Shown piece by piece: positions 1-8,997 of a stretch of 46,327 bases of DNA. The notes beneath the pieces are model-generated. The model made no database searches. It saw only the letters and a program-made list of their open reading frames with translations, and was not told the origin of the DNA. The translations under genes were made by a program, and so were the position numbers. The stretch is from Belliella pelovolcani. GTDB lineage: Bacteria; Bacteroidota; Bacteroidia; Cytophagales; Cyclobacteriaceae. Where the stretch lies: assembly GCF_900156785.1 (NCBI RefSeq), contig NZ_FTOP01000024.1, forward strand, positions 1-46,327, read 5' to 3'. Position 1 is the first letter of the stretch; every line of letters starts with the position of its first letter.

Positions 1-1215
1 TCCACCCGGTCCTGTTACACTTACTGTTGCTGGCTCAATCGCTGAACCTGTATATGTGAATGGTCCGCCGTTGATAGTCACTACTGTGGTCGTAGATGCT
101 TTACCAATCTCGAAGTCTTCACTATCACTGCTTGGAAGATAGTTGTCATCTCCTTCGTAGTCGTAGCTAGCTGTCGCAGTTCCTGCATTGATATTGTTGG
201 AGTAAACCGCATCAGGTGTCAGATTCAATCCGCCCGGTCCAGTAACACTTACAGTTGCCGGTTCAATCGCCGAACCTGTATAAGTAAACGGTCCGCCGTT
301 GATCGTCACAACTGTTGTCGTTGCAGCCTTGTCAATCGTAAAGTCTTCGCTGTCGCTGCTTGGCAGATAATTGTCATCTCCTGCATAGCTGTAGCTAGCC
401 GTGGCCGTGCCTGCATTGATGTTGTTTGCATAATCAGCAGTTGGAGTCAGATCCAATCCGCCCGGGCCGGTTACACTTACCGTGGCAGGCTCGATGGCAG
501 ATCCTGTATAAGTAAACGGTCCACCGTTGATCGTCACAACTGTTGTCGTTGCAGCCTTGTCAATCGTAAAGTCTTCGCTGTCGCTGCTTGGTAGGTAATT
601 AGCATCTCCTGCATAGCTGTAGCTAGCCGTGGCCGTGCCAGCATTGATGTTGTTTGCATAATCAGCAGTTGGAGTCAGATCCAATCCGCCCGGGCCGGTT
701 ACACTTACCGTGGCAGGCTCGATGGTAGATCCTGTATAAGTAAACGGTCCACCGTTGATGGTTACCGTGGTAACTGTTGTGGCTTTGCCGATTTCAAAGT
801 CCTCGCTGTCGCTGCTTGGCAGATAATTGTCATCTCCTGCATAGCTGTAGCTTGCCGTGGCTGTGCCAGCATTGATGTTGTTTGCATAGTCAGCGGCTGG
901 AGTCAAGTCCAATCCGCCCGGTCCGGTCACACTTACCGTGGCAGGCTCGATGGCAGATCCGGTGTAGGTAAACGGTCCGCCGTTGATGGTTACCGTGGTA
1001 ACTGTTGTGGCTTTGCCGATTTCAAAGTCTTCGCTGTCGCTGCTTGGAAGATAGTTGTCATCTCCTTCGTAGTCGTAGCTAGCTGTCGCAGTTCCTGCAT
1101 TGATATTGTTGGAGTAAACCGCATCAGGTGTCAGATTCAATCCGCCCGGGCCGGTTACACTTACTGTTGCTGGCTCAATCGCTGAACCTGTATATGTGAA
1201 TGGTCCGCCGTTGAT
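1..1215 (-). repeat. Tandem 228-bp (76-codon) coding repeats
   Basis: The same landmark (aatccgcccgg) recurs at 227, 455, 683, 911 and 1139, an exact period of 228 bases, so each unit is 76 codons and the frame is kept. Five full units and part of a sixth are visible and the array runs off the left edge. Two variants exist. One reads LNLTPDAVYSNN followed by DYEGDD (units near 1000-1210 and 70-300). The other reads LDLTP(A/T)ADYANN followed by SYAGD (the three units between). Neighbouring units are almost identical at the DNA level, which points to recent duplication or gene conversion. Confidence 0.95.
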
Positions 1216-2529
1216 AGTTACTACTGTAGTGGACGGTGCCTTTTCTATATTTGCTAATGAAGTCTCGACCGATGTAAGAATATAATTTCCCGCATCCACT
1301 CCAGTAAGAGTTGCTCCCGATAAGGTTACAACTTTATTGTCTCCTGCATTTGCATCCGAAAAAGTAGCAGTTCCTCCATCAAGAGTTACAATATCGCCAG
1401 AAACAATCCCAATTAATGCTCTATTAGATATAATAGCTTCATTATTTCCATCGTAAACCTTATTATCAGCCGTGAAATTACCTGTGATTTCTTTCTGTTC
1501 AACAGTCAACACCGATCCTGTACTATTTTCCTTAGGAACTGCCAACAAACCAGTATCACCAGCAAATGACGTAGTAATATCATAAGTCCCAACATTCAAT
1601 TTCCCTAGTATAGGTACACTAGTCAAATCAAGGGTCAAAGAAGCTACACCACTTGCATTGGTAACTCCCGTACCTACAGCAGTACCATCCAAATAAAATG
1701 TAATGGTTTTACCTGAAATACTTGTCGATGTTTGGTAATTGGAATAAAAAGTAGATGTAAGTGTCACAGAACTACCATAAATCGCTGATTCATTGCTTGA
1801 AATTAAAGCCCCGTAATTGGCAGTAATTGTTCTATCATTAGCTACATTAGCTGCTCCACTATTAAAAATTGTCAACGTGTCTGTTTTGGACGTCACTTGA
1901 GCACCGCCTGTTGTACTATAATTAAGAATTTGGTACTTGATTCCTCCATTAGTTAAAGGATTAGTAATGTAGGTGAAATCTACTTCTCTACTATTAGCAC
2001 CTCCACTTGTATTTGAAATACCGACAACGATTTGGCCATCTTTATCACCTCCTTGTGGAAGATTTCCGCTAACTGTCCATTCAACATCAACCAATTGGCC
2101 GTTAGGTAATCCTGAGGTGGAGAAAGTAAAATTACCATCAGTAAAATAAGCCAAAGCCACTTGTCCTGTTGTCATTCCCTTAGCATGCAGAGTGAAAGCT
2201 ACACCCAAATGCCGTTCAAGAATAGGAAAAAGAATGGTGAAATTTCCATCTTCATCTACTGCGATATCATGGTAATCATGAATATGATCAACAAATGGAT
2301 CCTCTATAAAATGAAGATCGACAACTGAATCATAAATCCATCCTGTACCAGTAATGATAGCAGTCTCACCTGGCAAATAATCATCTTTATCCGTGGTAAC
2401 GCTTGGAAGCGTCGAAGCTGTGTAAGGGGTCACTATGGGAGGGTTACCTCCATAGGTTTCTTGAGCTTGAACTGGATGATATAAATATCCAACCAAAGTA
2501 AAGATTAAGAGTAGAAGTTTTGATTTCAT
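1..2529 (-). CDS. Secreted MBG/YDG-repeat protein, C-terminus outside window
   Basis: This is an open reading frame of 843 codons with no stop down to base 1, so the protein is partial and continues off the left edge. It starts at ATG 2529 with a clear signal peptide (MKSKLLLLIFTLVG, cleavage near VQAQ). Residues about 25-250 have no family I recognise. Residues about 255-340 look like a bacterial Ig-like fold (TITFYLDGTAVGTG). Residues about 344-424 form a YDG-type domain (DNKVYDGN). From about residue 425 the protein is made of 76-residue MBG-like repeats that begin GGPFTYTGSAIEPA. Such proteins in Bacteroidota are usually exported, often by the type IX system, and serve as adhesins or matrix proteins; the sorting domain would be at the unseen C-terminus. 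The exact function is unknown. Confidence 0.85.
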   Translation of the reverse strand, partial: MKSKLLLLIFTLVGYLYHPVQAQETYGGNPPIVTPYTASTLPSVTTDKDDYLPGETAIITGTGWIYDSVVDLHFIEDPFVDHIHDYHDIAVDEDGNFTILFPILERHLGVAFTLHAKGMTTGQVALAYFTDGNFTFSTSGLPNGQLVDVEWTVSGNLPQGGDKDGQIVVGISNTSGGANSREVDFTYITNPLTNGGIKYQILNYSTTGGAQVTSKTDTLTIFNSGAANVANDRTITANYGALISSNESAIYGSSVTLTSTFYSNYQTSTSISGKTITFYLDGTAVGTGVTNASGVASLTLDLTSVPILGKLNVGTYDITTSFAGDTGLLAVPKENSTGSVLTVEQKEITGNFTADNKVYDGNNEAIISNRALIGIVSGDIVTLDGGTATFSDANAGDNKVVTLSGATLTGVDAGNYILTSVETSLANIEKAPSTTVVTINGGPFTYTGSAIEPATVSVTGPGGLNLTPDAVYSNNINAGTATASYDYEGDDNYLPSSDSEDFEIGKATTVTTVTINGGPFTYTGSAIEPATVSVTGPGGLDLTPAADYANNINAGTATASYSYAGDDNYLPSSDSEDFEIGKATTVTTVTINGGPFTYTGSTIEPATVSVTGPGGLDLTPTADYANNINAGTATASYSYAGDANYLPSSDSEDFTIDKAATTTVVTINGGPFTYTGSAIEPATVSVTGPGGLDLTPTADYANNINAGTATASYSYAGDDNYLPSSDSEDFTIDKAATTTVVTINGGPFTYTGSAIEPATVSVTGPGGLNLTPDAVYSNNINAGTATASYDYEGDDNYLPSSDSEDFEIGKASTTTVVTINGGPFTYTGSAIEPATVSVTGPGG

Positions 2530-2823
2530 ATCTTGGGTGTTAAAAGTTTAAAATACTTTTTAAAGTGTAAAGCAGTTTATTAGCCTTTAAATGATGTTTT
2601 TAACCAATAAAATGTATTACATGGTAAATTAAATGTATTTCACATTTATAAAAAAGCTTTTTAAAAATTATTTTACCTAAAATATCAAAATTTTATATAG
2701 ACGGAATGCTATTTATTGAAATAATATTTTATTTTTTGGAATATTTTTAACATATAAAAAACTATATATAATACTTTTAAACTTATTTTAAGACTATATA
2801 GATTATTTTGGATAAATAATATA
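2530..2823. other. AT-rich intergenic region, no gene seen
   Basis: These roughly 290 bases are extremely AT-rich and contain stops in all frames. They must hold the promoter and leader of the repeat protein that starts at 2529 on the minus strand. I could not find an exact TAnnTTTG element there. No RNA gene was recognised. Confidence 0.6.
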
Positions 2824-2857
2824 AAAAAAATAAGGTAGTCTATTTCAAGACTACCTT
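2822..2857 (-). terminator. Rho-independent terminator of the YtxH-like gene
   Basis: The inverted repeat aaggtagtc / gactacctt (2832-2840 and 2849-2857) is followed on the minus strand by a run of T (2822-2830). It lies just downstream of the stop codon at 2883. Confidence 0.8.
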
Positions 2858-2882
2858 CATACTTTACAAGTATAAGACATTT

Positions 2883-3140
2883 TCACTTGGCAAGTTTCTC
2901 AGCTTCGGCTTTTGCTTTCTTGGCCAGTTTGTCTACTTCTTGACTCGCTTCATTTACTTTTTTGTTAAGACCATCAATGAAGCCACTCACTTTACCATTT
3001 ACTTCATCAAGATACGCACTGCCTTTCTTGCCTAATTTTTTTCTTGTATTGACACCCTTGTCTGGAGCGATCAAAATACCAACCTGTACACCGACTGCAG
3101 CACCAAGAAGTGCTCCTAAAAGAAATTTTGTAGAACTCAT
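2883..3140 (-). CDS. YtxH-domain-like small membrane protein
   Basis: The protein has 85 residues if the ATG at 3140 (MSSTKFLLGALLG) is used. An upstream in-frame start at 3239 would add 33 residues that look like translated leader, so I prefer the inner start. A hydrophobic N-terminal segment (FLLGALLGAAVGVQVGILIAP, about residues 6-26) is followed by a charged helical tail rich in K, A and E, ending KAKAEAEKLAK. The segment followed by APDKG and then a long amphipathic helix is the pattern of YtxH-type stress-associated envelope proteins. It is monocistronic: a terminator follows and the next gene upstream lies more than 100 bases away. The precise role is unknown. Confidence 0.75.
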   Translation of the reverse strand: MSSTKFLLGALLGAAVGVQVGILIAPDKGVNTRKKLGKKGSAYLDEVNGKVSGFIDGLNKKVNEASQEVDKLAKKAKAEAEKLAK

Positions 3141-3260
3141 ATCATTATTTGTTTTGAGTGAAAAGAAAATTAAAAGCGGTCTGCAAGATCTTTTTCCTGC
3201 TAAATGACCATATTTAAACAAACGAAAACTATGCCACAAAGTTCCTTGTCTAGCATTTCT

Positions 3261-4352
3261 TTATTTGATGGTACTTTTCACTATGATGGTTCTCACAGGG
3301 TTGACAGGGTCATTGGAAAAAATCGTAATATGCTTATGATCTATCCCTCTCCTACCCTTAGGATCAAAGGTAAATTCCAAGTCTGTAGATTCATTGGGTT
3401 GAATGAGTAAAGACTCCAAGTTGATTAATACGCAATCACAATTACCCACTACTTTTCTAATCTGCAAAGGCTCTCCTCCTTGATTAGTTAATTTAACCTT
3501 CCTTTTGACAATTTGATTGGCTCGGATATCCTTGAGGTCAATTTCTACATCTTGAATTCCCAAGCGGGGTACATTTTGCATCATGCTCTTTGGAATGGGT
3601 TCAAAGTACTCAAAAATATTTGCTAGCAATTTAATTGAAACAGGTTCATCCATCCCTTCAAAATTCAAAATTAAGTCATCTGATACAAAACCAAAATCAG
3701 CCCTATCAGCTCCATTATAAGCTATTTCAATTAAACCTCTCTGATCTGGGCCTATTACTTCTGGGAACAAGCTCAAATCAATAAAATCACTGCTTGAAGC
3801 ATTTGACATCAGTCTGAGACTATCGACTCCGAAATTATATATCTCCACCAATTTTATCTTTGCTTCATTGGTATACACATTCCCCATATTGATAGCGGGA
3901 AGTCTAAAGCCAACATTTTTCACTTGATGTGCATATGCAGCCATCAGATCATCTGGCAAGGGTATATTATTCCCTTGAAGGTAAAGCGTATCTCCATAGA
4001 TGTCTTGGTTAGTTCTGACCACAATCAACTTTGTAAAGGGACCACCCCTATGGTCAGGCTCATAACTGATCTTGACACTTCCTACTTTACTTTGAAAAAT
4101 GGTGTCTTGAGAAAACTCTACTGTAGTACAACCACAATCTGTAATTACATCAGAGATCAAAATCAAAGAATCTGATTGATTCAAACCCAAAAACTCTACT
4201 TCGATTTTACCATTTTCCTCGAAAACTGTCCCTATATCAATTGTTCTATTTTCCCAAAACAAAAGCTGACGCTCAATCACCTGTGCCTCAATGGGCAATG
4301 CATTGATCATTAGGAATAAAGCGAAAAGCAGATAAAACTTATGTGTATTCAT
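3261..4352 (-). CDS. Secreted DUF1573 domain protein
   Basis: The start is placed at ATG 4352 (MNTHKFYLLFALFLM), which gives a clean signal peptide ending near IEAQ; the longer reading from 4370 adds six residues ahead of it. The protein has about 363 residues. It contains two DUF1573-like immunoglobulin-type halves, each with a short cysteine pair: DCGCTT near residue 72 and NCDCVL near residue 306. The segment GPFTKLIVVRTN and the C-terminal segment KHITIFSNDPVNPVRTIIV are the typical strands of this family. These exported proteins are very common in Bacteroidota, but the function is not established. The gene is divergent from trpS with 71 bases between the start codons. Confidence 0.85.
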   Translation of the reverse strand: MNTHKFYLLFALFLMINALPIEAQVIERQLLFWENRTIDIGTVFEENGKIEVEFLGLNQSDSLILISDVITDCGCTTVEFSQDTIFQSKVGSVKISYEPDHRGGPFTKLIVVRTNQDIYGDTLYLQGNNIPLPDDLMAAYAHQVKNVGFRLPAINMGNVYTNEAKIKLVEIYNFGVDSLRLMSNASSSDFIDLSLFPEVIGPDQRGLIEIAYNGADRADFGFVSDDLILNFEGMDEPVSIKLLANIFEYFEPIPKSMMQNVPRLGIQDVEIDLKDIRANQIVKRKVKLTNQGGEPLQIRKVVGNCDCVLINLESLLIQPNESTDLEFTFDPKGRRGIDHKHITIFSNDPVNPVRTIIVKSTIK

Positions 4353-4423
4353 GTAGGCAAATAACGGCAAAATTCACACGAATTGTACCCATATTTATTT
4401 AATTTGCGCCAAAATTCTGAGAA

Positions 4424-5395
4424 ATGGCTAGAGTATTGACAGGTATACAAAGTTCGGGAAGGCCTCACCTAGGCAATATCCTCGGGGCTATAGTCCCTGC
4501 TATCGAACTCACTAAGAAAGAAAAAGGAGAGTCTTTTATATTTATTGCAGATTTTCATTCTCTCACTACCATCAAAGATGGAGCCCTGAGAAAGGAAAAC
4601 ACCTTGGCAGTGGCGGCAGCTTGGTTGGCTTTTGGCTTGGATATTTCCAAAACAGTTTTCTATAGACAATCACAAATTCCAGAAGTTGCTGAGTTGACCT
4701 GGTATTTGAGCTGCTTCACTCCTTTTCCGATGTTGGCCAATGCACACAGTTTCAAGGATAAGTCTGATAGGCTAGCGGATGTAAATGCTGGACTTTTTAC
4801 TTATCCAGTATTGATGGCTGCGGACATTTTGCTCTATAGTGCCAATTTGGTCCCTGTCGGAAAAGATCAATTGCAACACTTGGAAATTACCAGGGACATT
4901 GCGAGCACGGTAAACAGGCAATTGGAAGCAGAAATATTTACCATTCCAGAAGCGAGAATCAGTGAATCTGTGATGATCATTCCTGGAACCGATGGTCAAA
5001 AGATGAGCAAGTCTTATAACAATTACATAGATATCTTTCTTCCAGAAAAGCAATTGAAGAAAAATATCAATAGCATTGTCACAGATAGCACACCTCTAGA
5101 GGAGCCAAAAGACCCTGATACTTGTAATGTCTATAAGCTTTATAGCTTGATAGCAGATGAGACAGCTACTTTGGCATTAAGAGAAAAATACCTTGCTGGT
5201 AATTTTGGTTATGGTCATGCAAAGAAGGAGTTTCTAGACCTAATCCTCAGCAAGTTTCAAAAAGAAAGAGAAGCTTTCGATTACTACATGTCCAATCCAA
5301 AGGAATTGGAAGCAAAATTGGCAGCAGGTGAAGCCAAGGCGAGAACCGAAGCTCAAAAAATCTTAGAGCAAATTAGGGGAAAATTAGGTTTCTAA
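4424..5395 (+). CDS. trpS: Tryptophan--tRNA ligase
   Basis: This class I aminoacyl-tRNA synthetase charges tRNA-Trp using ATP in the cytoplasm. It has 323 residues, the normal bacterial length. The HIGH-type signature is PHLGN (residues 14-18) and the second ATP signature is a perfect KMSKS (193-197). GKDQLQHLEITRDIA is also typical of TrpRS. The ATG at 4424 fits the usual N-terminus (MARVLTGIQSSG). The gene is single, divergent from the DUF1573 gene, and followed by a strong terminator. I see no oddity. Confidence 0.97.
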   Translation: MARVLTGIQSSGRPHLGNILGAIVPAIELTKKEKGESFIFIADFHSLTTIKDGALRKENTLAVAAAWLAFGLDISKTVFYRQSQIPEVAELTWYLSCFTPFPMLANAHSFKDKSDRLADVNAGLFTYPVLMAADILLYSANLVPVGKDQLQHLEITRDIASTVNRQLEAEIFTIPEARISESVMIIPGTDGQKMSKSYNNYIDIFLPEKQLKKNINSIVTDSTPLEEPKDPDTCNVYKLYSLIADETATLALREKYLAGNFGYGHAKKEFLDLILSKFQKEREAFDYYMSNPKELEAKLAAGEAKARTEAQKILEQIRGKLGF

Positions 5396-5400
5396 TCAAA

Positions 5401-5432
5401 AATGCCTGAAGTCAATCACTTCAGGCATTTTT
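5401..5432 (+). terminator. Rho-independent terminator of trpS
   Basis: A perfect 12-base stem, aatgcctgaagt (5401-5412) with acttcaggcatt (5418-5429), has a 5-base loop and is followed by T residues. It starts 6 bases after the trpS stop. Confidence 0.9.
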
Positions 5433-5543
5433 AATTTGGTGAAGGGTTACAATTGATTAACTATTGAATGCTCATTCACTAATCACAAATTAACTCAATT
5501 ACTGTTATCCAATATTGTTATCCAATTAACTTAATAACTAAAC

Positions 5544-5966
5544 CTATCTAGCTCTCCAAAGATCTTTGAGAGACACACCATTGATTTGCATCACAAATCT
5601 AGTAGGATTAGGAATAATTACGATTCTTACATCTTGGTTTTCAAACTGATCAGACTCTACAGGGACTCCTTGAGGGCCTTTTACCTCGTAGGAGATCACC
5701 CCATTTGCATCTGGCAACATGGGCACATACGAATTCGCCAAATAAGCAGAAGGCAATAATACATCATTGTCAGATTGAAGCAATTTGTATATTTTCTCTA
5801 ATTCAGATTCCAATTCATCTCCATACTCTTCATTGAAATCATCCTCCAAATCATGAAGCTCCTCTTCAATATCATCATAGCGCTCGTCTGCATAGGTGAT
5901 TTTACTCAACTCGATTCTCTTCTCCACTATGGCAGTGAGGTCTTGGTCTAATTTCTTTAAATCCAT
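5544..5966 (-). CDS. Conserved hypothetical protein, acidic N-terminal half
   Basis: I do not recognise this 140-residue protein. It begins MDLKKLDQDLTAIVEK at ATG 5966. The first 65 residues are strongly acidic and predicted helical, probably a coiled coil (DDIEEELHDLEDDFNEEYG). The second half is a small, probably beta-rich, domain (VRIVIIPNPTRFVMQINGVS) ending LKDLWRAR. There is no signal peptide or membrane segment, so it is probably cytoplasmic. It stands alone between trpS and the fasciclin gene. The composition and intact frame support a real gene, but no function can be inferred. Confidence 0.7.
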   Translation of the reverse strand: MDLKKLDQDLTAIVEKRIELSKITYADERYDDIEEELHDLEDDFNEEYGDELESELEKIYKLLQSDNDVLLPSAYLANSYVPMLPDANGVISYEVKGPQGVPVESDQFENQDVRIVIIPNPTRFVMQINGVSLKDLWRAR

Positions 5967-6218
5967 TGATAATTCTTGTTTTCCAATTAAAATACGAAGG
6001 TATTGATTCTGATTAGCCTTTCCAAAGATTGAGTTGATTAAGGATAATCTGAAGACTCAAGCACAATCATTTATCAAATAATTTACTTTTTTAGGTAAAT
6101 CTCCCTAAAAACAAAGGATTATTTGGTCATTTCTCAAAAGATTTTGAATAAATATTTTTTGAAATGCATTTTTATATTATCTTTCATCAGTTTTATTACT
6201 ACCAAATCCATTTGAATA

Positions 6219-6842
6219 ATGCACAACACCCTAACCAAAAGACTCAGAGCCGGGATGGCTTTGGTCTTCGCCGCTGTGATTGCGGTCACGTTCTCCTGTA
6301 CCTCAGTTGAAGAACAACCTACCTTAGACGAAAATGCTCTCTTTAAGAAGGCATTTTTGGAAGAACTAGAAAACCTCCAATTCCCAACTGATCCAAATGC
6401 AAGAGCGAACAATGCCATGCCTTCAGTGCAGGTAACCTTAGCAGCTTTGAGAGCTACAGACAATTGGGTTCCAGCAGTAAAGGACAGAGCAACAGTCTTT
6501 ATGGCAACAGACGAGGCCTATGCATTAATGGATATTACCCCAAGAAATGTAAACCAAAACCTTGATTTGGTAATGGCCGCCATTGGTAATCAAGTGATCT
6601 CTGGAAAGAAATTTTCGGGTAATCAATTACTCGAAATTCAAGGTGAAGCAAATTTATTGTCATTTCTTTATGATGCACCTACTAGCTTAACAGTGCAAGA
6701 TGAAAACGGTCAATTGGTCTTACATGATGTATTTGGTCAAAGTGCCAATATCATCAGAACAGACTTCAAAGCAACCAATAGTGTAACCCACTTTATTGAC
6801 AAAGTCTTGGCACCACAATTTCCTGCTCCTCCAACAGAATAA
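6219..6842 (+). CDS. Fasciclin-domain lipoprotein
   Basis: The 207-residue product has a charged N-terminus, a hydrophobic segment and a lipobox-like end (VTFSC, Cys near residue 27), so it is probably a lipoprotein. Residues about 75-200 fit one FAS1 domain: the first conserved box is ATVFMATDEAYALM and the second is VTHFIDKVLAP near the C-terminus. FAS1 domains usually mediate adhesion or act as extracellular scaffolds. The gene is isolated. A near match to the Bacteroidota -7 element (TATCTTTC, 6178-6185) lies upstream, but the -33 spacing is poor. A strong terminator follows. Confidence 0.85.
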   Translation: MHNTLTKRLRAGMALVFAAVIAVTFSCTSVEEQPTLDENALFKKAFLEELENLQFPTDPNARANNAMPSVQVTLAALRATDNWVPAVKDRATVFMATDEAYALMDITPRNVNQNLDLVMAAIGNQVISGKKFSGNQLLEIQGEANLLSFLYDAPTSLTVQDENGQLVLHDVFGQSANIIRTDFKATNSVTHFIDKVLAPQFPAPPTE

Positions 6843-6864
6843 ATTCTAAAATTCATAATAAAAA

Positions 6865-6893
6865 CCCAGCTGATCATCTCAGCTGGGCTTTTT
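6865..6893 (+). terminator. Rho-independent terminator of the fasciclin gene
   Basis: The stem cccagctga (6865-6873) pairs with tcagctggg (6879-6887) and is followed by c and a T run. Confidence 0.9.
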
Positions 6894-7124
6894 ACTTTTA
6901 AATATCTGAGTATTCGCTATGTTGTATTTTAGGTAAGAAGATGCGTTACATTTTGCGAATACCCGTCAACAGACGACAACTCTTGCGCCGTGGCGTAGCC
7001 TATAGTCAATCAAACTTAAAATTGTACAGCAAACAATCTTTTGTTTGGCTAAGCACAAGAAGGGGGATAAATACACTTTAATATCAATAAATATCAAAAT
7101 ACCATGAACTAGATTAGATCAATA
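6894..7124. other. Intergenic region without a recognised gene
   Basis: These 231 bases separate the fasciclin gene from the convergent fadD gene. They include a segment richer in GC than its surroundings (about 6966-7002). They also include an imperfect hairpin (caaacaa at 7030-7036 with ttgtttg at 7041-7047) that lacks a strong T run. No start codon leads to a convincing reading frame. It could be a remnant or a small RNA, but nothing specific supports either. Confidence 0.45.
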
Positions 7125-8804
7125 TTAACCTAATGTCTTCTCGTGATTTTCTTTGATCTTTCTTCTCAATATCTTCCCTACATTGGTCTTGGGTAGCTCA
7201 TCAGCAAAATAGACTTCACGAGGTACTTTATAATTGGTCAGGTTTTCCTTGGTATAAGTGATGATTTCTTCTTCTGTGATGGATTTATCTTTAGGCACCA
7301 CATAGGCCACTACTTTTTCTGTAGACTTATCATCTGGCATGCCTATTACTCCTACTTCCAATACTTTTGGATGCGAAGCGATTACATTTTCTACTTCATT
7401 TGGATAGACATTGAATCCAGAGACAAGGATCATTTCCTTCTTCCGATCTACGATTTTCACAAATCCATCTTCGTCAATAACTGCAATATCACCAGTCTTG
7501 AACCAATCTCCATCCATGACTTTCTCGGTCTCGTCCGGTCTATTCCAATAGCCCTTCATGACTTGAGGACCTTGAATGCACAACTCCCCCTTTTCACCAA
7601 CTCCCAAGACTTTTCCATCATCATCTATGACCTTGACATTGGTGTGTGGAAGAGGAACTCCAATGGTACCAATTCTTTCTGTACCGTCTATAGCATTACA
7701 AGTGGCCACTGGAGAGGTCTCCGTCAACCCATAACCCTCTGCAAGTGGAGTGCCCGTCACTTTTTGCCATTTTTCTGCTGTAGCTTTTTGCACAGCCATC
7801 CCCCCTCCTACAGCGATCTTCAGAGAAGAAAAATCAAGCTTAGTGAATGCATCTTGATTTAATAATCCATTGAAAAGTGTATTTACGCCAGTGAATACAG
7901 TGAATTTATGCTTGGACAATTCTTTGATGAATCCAGGCATATCTCTTGGATTGGTGATCAATACATTGTGAGCGCCAATCTTCATCATTGCAAGACAATT
8001 TACAGTCAAAGCAAAAATATGATACAATGGCAAAGCAGTAATGACGACTTCTTCTCTTTCTCTTAGTTTTGGCTTCATCCAAGCTGAGATCTGTTGCATA
8101 TTAGCTACTATATTGCCATGCGTCAATTCTGCACCTTTGGATACACCTGTGGTGCCACCAGTATATTGCAAATAGGCTGCATCTCCCAAAGTCATTTCTT
8201 CCCTTTTGAAACTTGCAGGGTTGGCTGCTGACATGACCTCCTTCCATTTGATTGCTTTTGGTAAATTAAAAGCAGGTACCATCTTTTTAATGTATTTTAC
8301 TACAAAATTCACAATACCACCTTTTAAGCCTCCAAGCATATCTCCAAGTTCTGTGACTATGACATGTTTTGCAGAGATGTCCTTTTGAATTTTTTCTAAA
8401 TTAAAAGCAAAATTGGCCAGTATCACAATTGCATCAGCACCAGCATCATTGAACTGATGCTTCATTTCGCTGGCTGTATACAGTGGATTGGTATTCACCA
8501 CCACCATACCCGCTCTCAATACACCAAACATGGCTACAGGATACTGTAGACAATTTGGCATTTGAATGGCCACGCGATCACCTTTTTTCATCATCAGATT
8601 GTTCTGAAGATAAGCTGCAAAGGTTTTTGAAAGTTGGTCAACTTCATTGAATGTAATGGTCTTGCCCATACATTCATAAGCAATTGAATTACCATATTTT
8701 TTGACACTTTCTTCAAATAAATCTACAACAGAGGAATAGGCTTTGACATCAATATCCTTATCTACCGCCGAAGGATAAAATTTGTACCAAGGAAAATCTT
8801 GCAT
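7125..8804 (-). CDS. fadD: Long-chain-fatty-acid--CoA ligase
   Basis: This 559-residue AMP-forming acyl-CoA synthetase activates fatty acids to acyl-CoA for degradation or lipid synthesis. The ATP/AMP signature YTGGTTGVSKGAE lies near residues 213-225. YGLTETSP is near residue 360 and the hinge region has DWFKTGD near 433, followed by KEMILVSGFNVYP. The catalytic C-terminal lysine motif GKILRRK is near residue 543. Length and all core motifs are normal for FadD. It is followed upstream on the same strand by an acyl-CoA dehydrogenase, with about 190 bases and a terminator between them, so they are functionally related but probably separate transcripts. Chain-length preference cannot be read from the sequence. 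Confidence 0.95.
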   Translation of the reverse strand: MQDFPWYKFYPSAVDKDIDVKAYSSVVDLFEESVKKYGNSIAYECMGKTITFNEVDQLSKTFAAYLQNNLMMKKGDRVAIQMPNCLQYPVAMFGVLRAGMVVVNTNPLYTASEMKHQFNDAGADAIVILANFAFNLEKIQKDISAKHVIVTELGDMLGGLKGGIVNFVVKYIKKMVPAFNLPKAIKWKEVMSAANPASFKREEMTLGDAAYLQYTGGTTGVSKGAELTHGNIVANMQQISAWMKPKLREREEVVITALPLYHIFALTVNCLAMMKIGAHNVLITNPRDMPGFIKELSKHKFTVFTGVNTLFNGLLNQDAFTKLDFSSLKIAVGGGMAVQKATAEKWQKVTGTPLAEGYGLTETSPVATCNAIDGTERIGTIGVPLPHTNVKVIDDDGKVLGVGEKGELCIQGPQVMKGYWNRPDETEKVMDGDWFKTGDIAVIDEDGFVKIVDRKKEMILVSGFNVYPNEVENVIASHPKVLEVGVIGMPDDKSTEKVVAYVVPKDKSITEEEIITYTKENLTNYKVPREVYFADELPKTNVGKILRRKIKENHEKTLG

Positions 8805-8939
8805 AAGTTATCTTATATTTTGGGTCAATGAATGATTTAAACAATTTAACCCGAATGATGCATTAGGGTTCGAAATAGAAACTCTATTGCATATTTTGGG
8901 TTTAGCTACTAAATATAAAAGAATTATGTTTCTCAGAAA

Positions 8940-8975
8940 AAATTAAAGCCACTTTGCATCAAACAAAGTGGCTTT
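8940..8975 (-). terminator. Rho-independent terminator of the acyl-CoA dehydrogenase gene
   Basis: A perfect 12-base stem, aaagccactttg (8945-8956) with caaagtggcttt (8964-8975), is followed on the minus strand by AATTTTTTC. It lies about 20 bases after the stop codon at 8998. Confidence 0.85.
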
Positions 8976-8997
8976 TTCATAGCTGAATTTATATTGA

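Noticed and set aside
1-1260. Regular repeats that might be a CRISPR array or satellite DNA
   Set aside because: The period of 228 bases is an exact multiple of three, the frame is open throughout and encodes MBG-like domains, and there are no short repeats with unique spacers.
4399-4406. Promoter -7 element of trpS (TTAATTTG)
   Set aside because: It has one mismatch to TAnnTTTG and no TTTG at the proper upstream distance, so it was not listed as a feature.
5503-5526. Direct repeat tgttatccaat occurring twice with a 2-base gap
   Set aside because: It is short and in AT-rich intergenic sequence between convergent genes; no function or mobile-element end is indicated.
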